DNA of 36,574 nucleotides from CAZHEV01 sp964531335 [NCBI: uncultured bacterium]. GTDB lineage: Bacteria > Eisenbacteria > RBG-16-71-46 > CAZHEV01. The stretch spans positions 1 through 36,574 of the forward strand of contig CAZHEV010000020.1 of NCBI GenBank assembly GCA_964531335.1, read 5' to 3'. The position numbers were made by a program, and so were the translations under genes. The notes below the pieces were generated by a model that was not told the DNA's origin, ran no database searches, and saw only the letters and a program-made list of their open reading frames with translations. Every line of letters begins with the position of its first letter. The first letter of the stretch is position 1. This document shows positions 34,149-36,574 of this stretch, piece after piece.

Positions 34149-35156
34149 TCACTGCCAGCGGCAGAGGTGCAAGAAGGAGCCGGGCTCGTTCTCCCTGAAG
34201 CCGCCCAACCACAACCTGAGATCGCTGTAAGCGACATTGTAGCCCAGCGCTATTAGTTTCTTGACGGCGTGGTCCTTATCGAGCCGGGCATGAACTCTGA
34301 CCGCTCGCAACCTCTCGCGCGCGGCGAACCGCCTCACCCCCGAGAGCAGAGCCGATAGCCTATCGAGAGAGTCCTCGGAAGGGCGGCTCTCATCCGCGGA
34401 CGCGGCATCGCCGGCGCGATGCGGGCGCACGGCCAGGACGTTTACCTTGAGCTCCCCCTTCTCTTCGAACTGCCCGTAAGGCCGCAGGTGACAGACGGCG
34501 AAGGCGGCCACCCCGCCGTCATTGACAAGCATGACGGTGTCCCCGTACTCGTGATTCATATTCAGGAGTACCTCTCCGCGATAGTCAAGGCCGGGGGCCA
34601 GCTCCTCGGATATGCCGCCGACGCCGTCGAGCAGCGCCCGCTTGTCCTCATCCGACACTTCCGAGAAATACACTATGTCGTCCGCCTCCCGAGGGCCGGG
34701 CCCGCCGGGGGCGTCCGAGCTCGCGACCATATCTATGCACAACGGTCCGGCCTCAAAGCCCAGGCGCATGTAGAATCCTATATTGCGGAAATTGCGCGGC
34801 ATCGTTTCGAGCCCAATTATCCCCGCGCCGCCTTTCATGAAGTGATCGAGCCCGGCTCCCACCAGCGCCTTGCCCACGCCCGAGTCCTGGTAGCCGGGCA
34901 GGACGGCCAGCGGCCCCATCCAGCCCGTGGAACCGTACATATGGCAGAAGTTGAACCCGGCCACCCGCTTTCGATCGACGGCCACGAGCGCCCCCTCGCC
35001 CCCCCTGTCCAAGTACATCCTCAGGAACTCGGGCCTGCACGGCGAGACCCGGTGATTCTTCAACCCCTCCTGGAGACGCGCGCTGCTGAAGGCCTTCGCG
35101 AAGACCGTGTTCACCTGGCTCAAGTCGTCTGAGCGCATCCGCCGGATTGTCACCAT
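34149..35156 (-). CDS. GNAT family N-acetyltransferase
   Basis: A 335-residue protein whose N-terminal half (about 1-150) is a GNAT acetyltransferase domain. Motif A is seen in GPLAVLPGYQDSGVGKALV, in which the Q-D-S-G-V-G-K run binds the acetyl-CoA pyrophosphate. The C-terminal half (about 170-335) has strands and helices that could be a second, degenerate GNAT fold or a substrate domain. The ATG at 35156 follows a purine-rich stretch; an extension to 35192 would overlap queC. The gap to queC is 16 bp, so they are co-transcribed. Acceptor unknown; a role in deazaguanine metabolism is not implied by the sequence. Confidence 0.82.
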   Translation of the reverse strand: MVTIRRMRSDDLSQVNTVFAKAFSSARLQEGLKNHRVSPCRPEFLRMYLDRGGEGALVAVDRKRVAGFNFCHMYGSTGWMGPLAVLPGYQDSGVGKALVGAGLDHFMKGGAGIIGLETMPRNFRNIGFYMRLGFEAGPLCIDMVASSDAPGGPGPREADDIVYFSEVSDEDKRALLDGVGGISEELAPGLDYRGEVLLNMNHEYGDTVMLVNDGGVAAFAVCHLRPYGQFEEKGELKVNVLAVRPHRAGDAASADESRPSEDSLDRLSALLSGVRRFAARERLRAVRVHARLDKDHAVKKLIALGYNVAYSDLRLWLGGFRENEPGSFLHLCRWQ

Positions 35157-35172
35157 CCATCCTGTCCCTTCT

Positions 35173-35856
35173 CTATTCGGGCGTAGAGGCATACTCGATC
35201 GGGTCGGAGACCCCCGCGCCCCGGAAGCCCTTCATGCGCAGGCGGCAGCTCTCGCAGAGGCCGCAGGCCTTCCCGCCCACGGGCGGAGAATAGCACGACC
35301 ACGTCAGGTGCAGAGGCGCTCCCAGCTCGACGCCCTTCCTTACTATCTGCGCCTTGGTCATCGAGATCAAGGGCGTGACTATCTCTATCCGCGTTTCGGG
35401 CCTGGTACCCGCCTCGACGGCCCGGGCGAACTTCTCGTAGAACTCCTCGGTGCAGTCGGGGTAGCCCGAGCTGTCCTCCTCGACGGCGCCGATATATATG
35501 CTCCCCGCGCCTATCACCTCGGCCCAGCTCACCGCGACCGCCAGCACGTGCGCGTTCCTGAACGGCACGTAAGTCGACGGCACCCCCGAGCTTCCCGGCT
35601 CTCCCTGAGGGACGGGCATGGACCTGTCCGTCAGGCTCGAGCCGCCGATCGCCTTGAGATACTCCAGGCCTACCACCAGGCGCTTCTCCATCCCATAGTG
35701 GTCCGCTATCGAGTTGAAAGCCTCGAGCTCGCTCTCCTCGGTCCTCTGGCCGTATCTCACGTGAAGCCCCGCGGTCTCGCCATTCGCCCCCGCGATCGCC
35801 GCGGTCACGCAGCTATCCATGCCGCCGCTGATCGCTACTACAGACAAGCGACTCAT
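35173..35856 (-). CDS. queC: 7-cyano-7-deazaguanine (preQ0) synthase
   Basis: A 227-residue ATP-dependent enzyme that turns 7-carboxy-7-deazaguanine and ammonia into preQ0, a step to queuosine in tRNA. The PP-loop SGGMDS (10-15) binds ATP. The zinc site near the C-terminus is visible as CYSPP...CGLCESC. Family segments YVPFRNAHVLAVAVSWAEV and DCTEEFYEKF are also present. The ATG at 35856 has GGGAGA upstream. It follows queE by 72 bp on the same strand. Confidence 0.96.
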   Translation of the reverse strand: MSRLSVVAISGGMDSCVTAAIAGANGETAGLHVRYGQRTEESELEAFNSIADHYGMEKRLVVGLEYLKAIGGSSLTDRSMPVPQGEPGSSGVPSTYVPFRNAHVLAVAVSWAEVIGAGSIYIGAVEEDSSGYPDCTEEFYEKFARAVEAGTRPETRIEIVTPLISMTKAQIVRKGVELGAPLHLTWSCYSPPVGGKACGLCESCRLRMKGFRGAGVSDPIEYASTPE

Positions 35857-35928
35857 GGTCTCCCGCTCCTTGTCCCGATCCGTGTCATATGCGCCACTAC
35901 CGCCCCCTGACCGTCCCATGGATACCCC

Positions 35929-36573
35929 TCAAACGCCCCTTTCGTTCTCGCCCCAGATGTACTTGTGCAACTGGATCTGGAGGCGCACGGGCAGCTTGTC
36001 CTCCAGAATCCACCCGGCGAGCACCGAGGGATCGAGCACGCCGTGGACGGGCGAAAACAGCACCTCCGCCCGCCCCGCCAGGCCTTTCTCTTCGACCACC
36101 CTGGCCGCCCAGAGGTAGTCTTTCCTGTCGGAGAGGACGAACTTCACCTCGTCGCAGGGACTTAGGCTTTCGATGCAGGACCAGTCGACGCGGTCGCTCA
36201 TCGCGCTCCCCGGACACTTGATGTCCACTATTCTCACGGCCCGCTTGTCCACCACGCCAATGTCATATGTGCCGTTGGTCTCGACCAGCACCTTGTACCC
36301 GGCATCCAGCAGCGACTCGATCAGAAGCGGAACGTTTTTCTGGTGCAGAGGCTCTCCGCCCGTGACCTGGACGAGGTTTATCCCGCAGGAGGCGACGCGG
36401 CACATTATGTCCTCGATCTCCATGGCCCGGCCGCCCTCGTGAGCGTACGTGGTGTCGCAATAGCGACAGCGGAGATTGCACCCGGCCGCGCGCACGAAGA
36501 CGCAAGGGCGCCCCGCGAAGGAAGACTCCCCCTGTACGCTGGCGAATATCTCGCTTATCTCGACAGTTGGCAT
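35929..36573 (-). CDS. queE: 7-carboxy-7-deazaguanine synthase (radical SAM)
   Basis: A 214-residue radical SAM enzyme that converts 6-carboxytetrahydropterin to 7-carboxy-7-deazaguanine, the product used by QueC. The cluster site is C32-x3-C36-x2-C39 (CNLRCRYC), then DTTYAHEGG. VQVTGGEPLHQKN is the GGEP loop that binds SAM and VETNGTYDIG is typical of QueE. The ATG at 36571-36573 lies one base from the window edge, so the upstream region and ribosome binding site cannot be seen. No preQ1 riboswitch can be tested here. QueD is not in the window. Confidence 0.95.
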   Translation of the reverse strand: MPTVEISEIFASVQGESSFAGRPCVFVRAAGCNLRCRYCDTTYAHEGGRAMEIEDIMCRVASCGINLVQVTGGEPLHQKNVPLLIESLLDAGYKVLVETNGTYDIGVVDKRAVRIVDIKCPGSAMSDRVDWSCIESLSPCDEVKFVLSDRKDYLWAARVVEEKGLAGRAEVLFSPVHGVLDPSVLAGWILEDKLPVRLQIQLHKYIWGENERGV

Positions 36574-36574
36574 T

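Noticed and set aside
1-36574. CRISPR array, rRNA, insertion sequence or phage genes
   Set aside because: No regularly spaced repeats, rRNA motifs, transposase, integrase or phage structural proteins were found on either strand.

Overview
The window is a G+C-rich bacterial chromosome segment with frequent GTG and TTG starts, short gene gaps and long spurious antisense reading frames. It encodes an aerobic respiratory chain built on an alternative complex III (ACIII) and a type A2 heme-copper oxidase, plus a eukaryotic-type Ser/Thr kinase with TPRs, a SpoIIE-type phosphatase and several lipoproteins. This mix fits a Gram-negative, lipoprotein-rich lineage such as Deltaproteobacteria-like, Acidobacteria-like or FCB-related candidate phyla. 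The sequence alone does not fix the taxon. No rRNA, convincing tRNA, CRISPR array, transposase or integrase was seen.

Layout. 427-2523 (+): a nitrilase-fold amidase and a class I aminotransferase, followed by a hairpin-rich non-coding stretch (2521-2800). 3085-4362 (+): a GT-C membrane glycosyltransferase behind a strong sigma70-type promoter, ending tail to tail with a small unknown gene (4349-4660, -). 4906-9084 (-): a PP2C/SpoIIE phosphatase with GAF domain, then a Ser/Thr kinase with TPRs, divergent from a small lipoprotein gene (9313-9726, +). 9973-22771 (+): a twelve-gene respiratory operon: sco1, ctaD, ctaE, ctaF, ctaC, ctaB, an eight-helix membrane protein fused to cytochrome c, actA, actB, actC, actD, actF. 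22778-24691 (-): a type II toxin-antitoxin pair lying between two nearly identical 134-bp copies of the 3' end of a PAS-GGDEF gene. 24900-26927 (-): an ABC-class ATPase with a DUF2087 protein. 27075-30225 (-): NAD synthetase and nicotinate phosphoribosyltransferase. 30860-32662 (+): a 600-residue KamA-like radical SAM enzyme. 32670-36573 (-): M48 lipoprotein protease, GNAT protein, QueC and QueE.

How the genes work together. The central operon can pass electrons from quinol through ACIII (ActA, B, C, D, F) to the oxidase (CtaC, D, E, F), with Sco1 loading copper and CtaB making heme O. No separate mono-heme ActE is present. The only mono-heme cytochrome c domain in the operon is fused to an eight-helix membrane protein I do not recognise. 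PncB and NadE form a nicotinate-to-NAD route (adenylyltransferase not seen). QueE and QueC are two steps of preQ0/queuosine synthesis (QueD not seen).

The most unusual items are the toxin-antitoxin cassette bracketed by a duplicated gene end, the membrane-cytochrome c fusion in an ACIII operon that lacks actE, and the hairpin-rich intergenic region after the aminotransferase gene.
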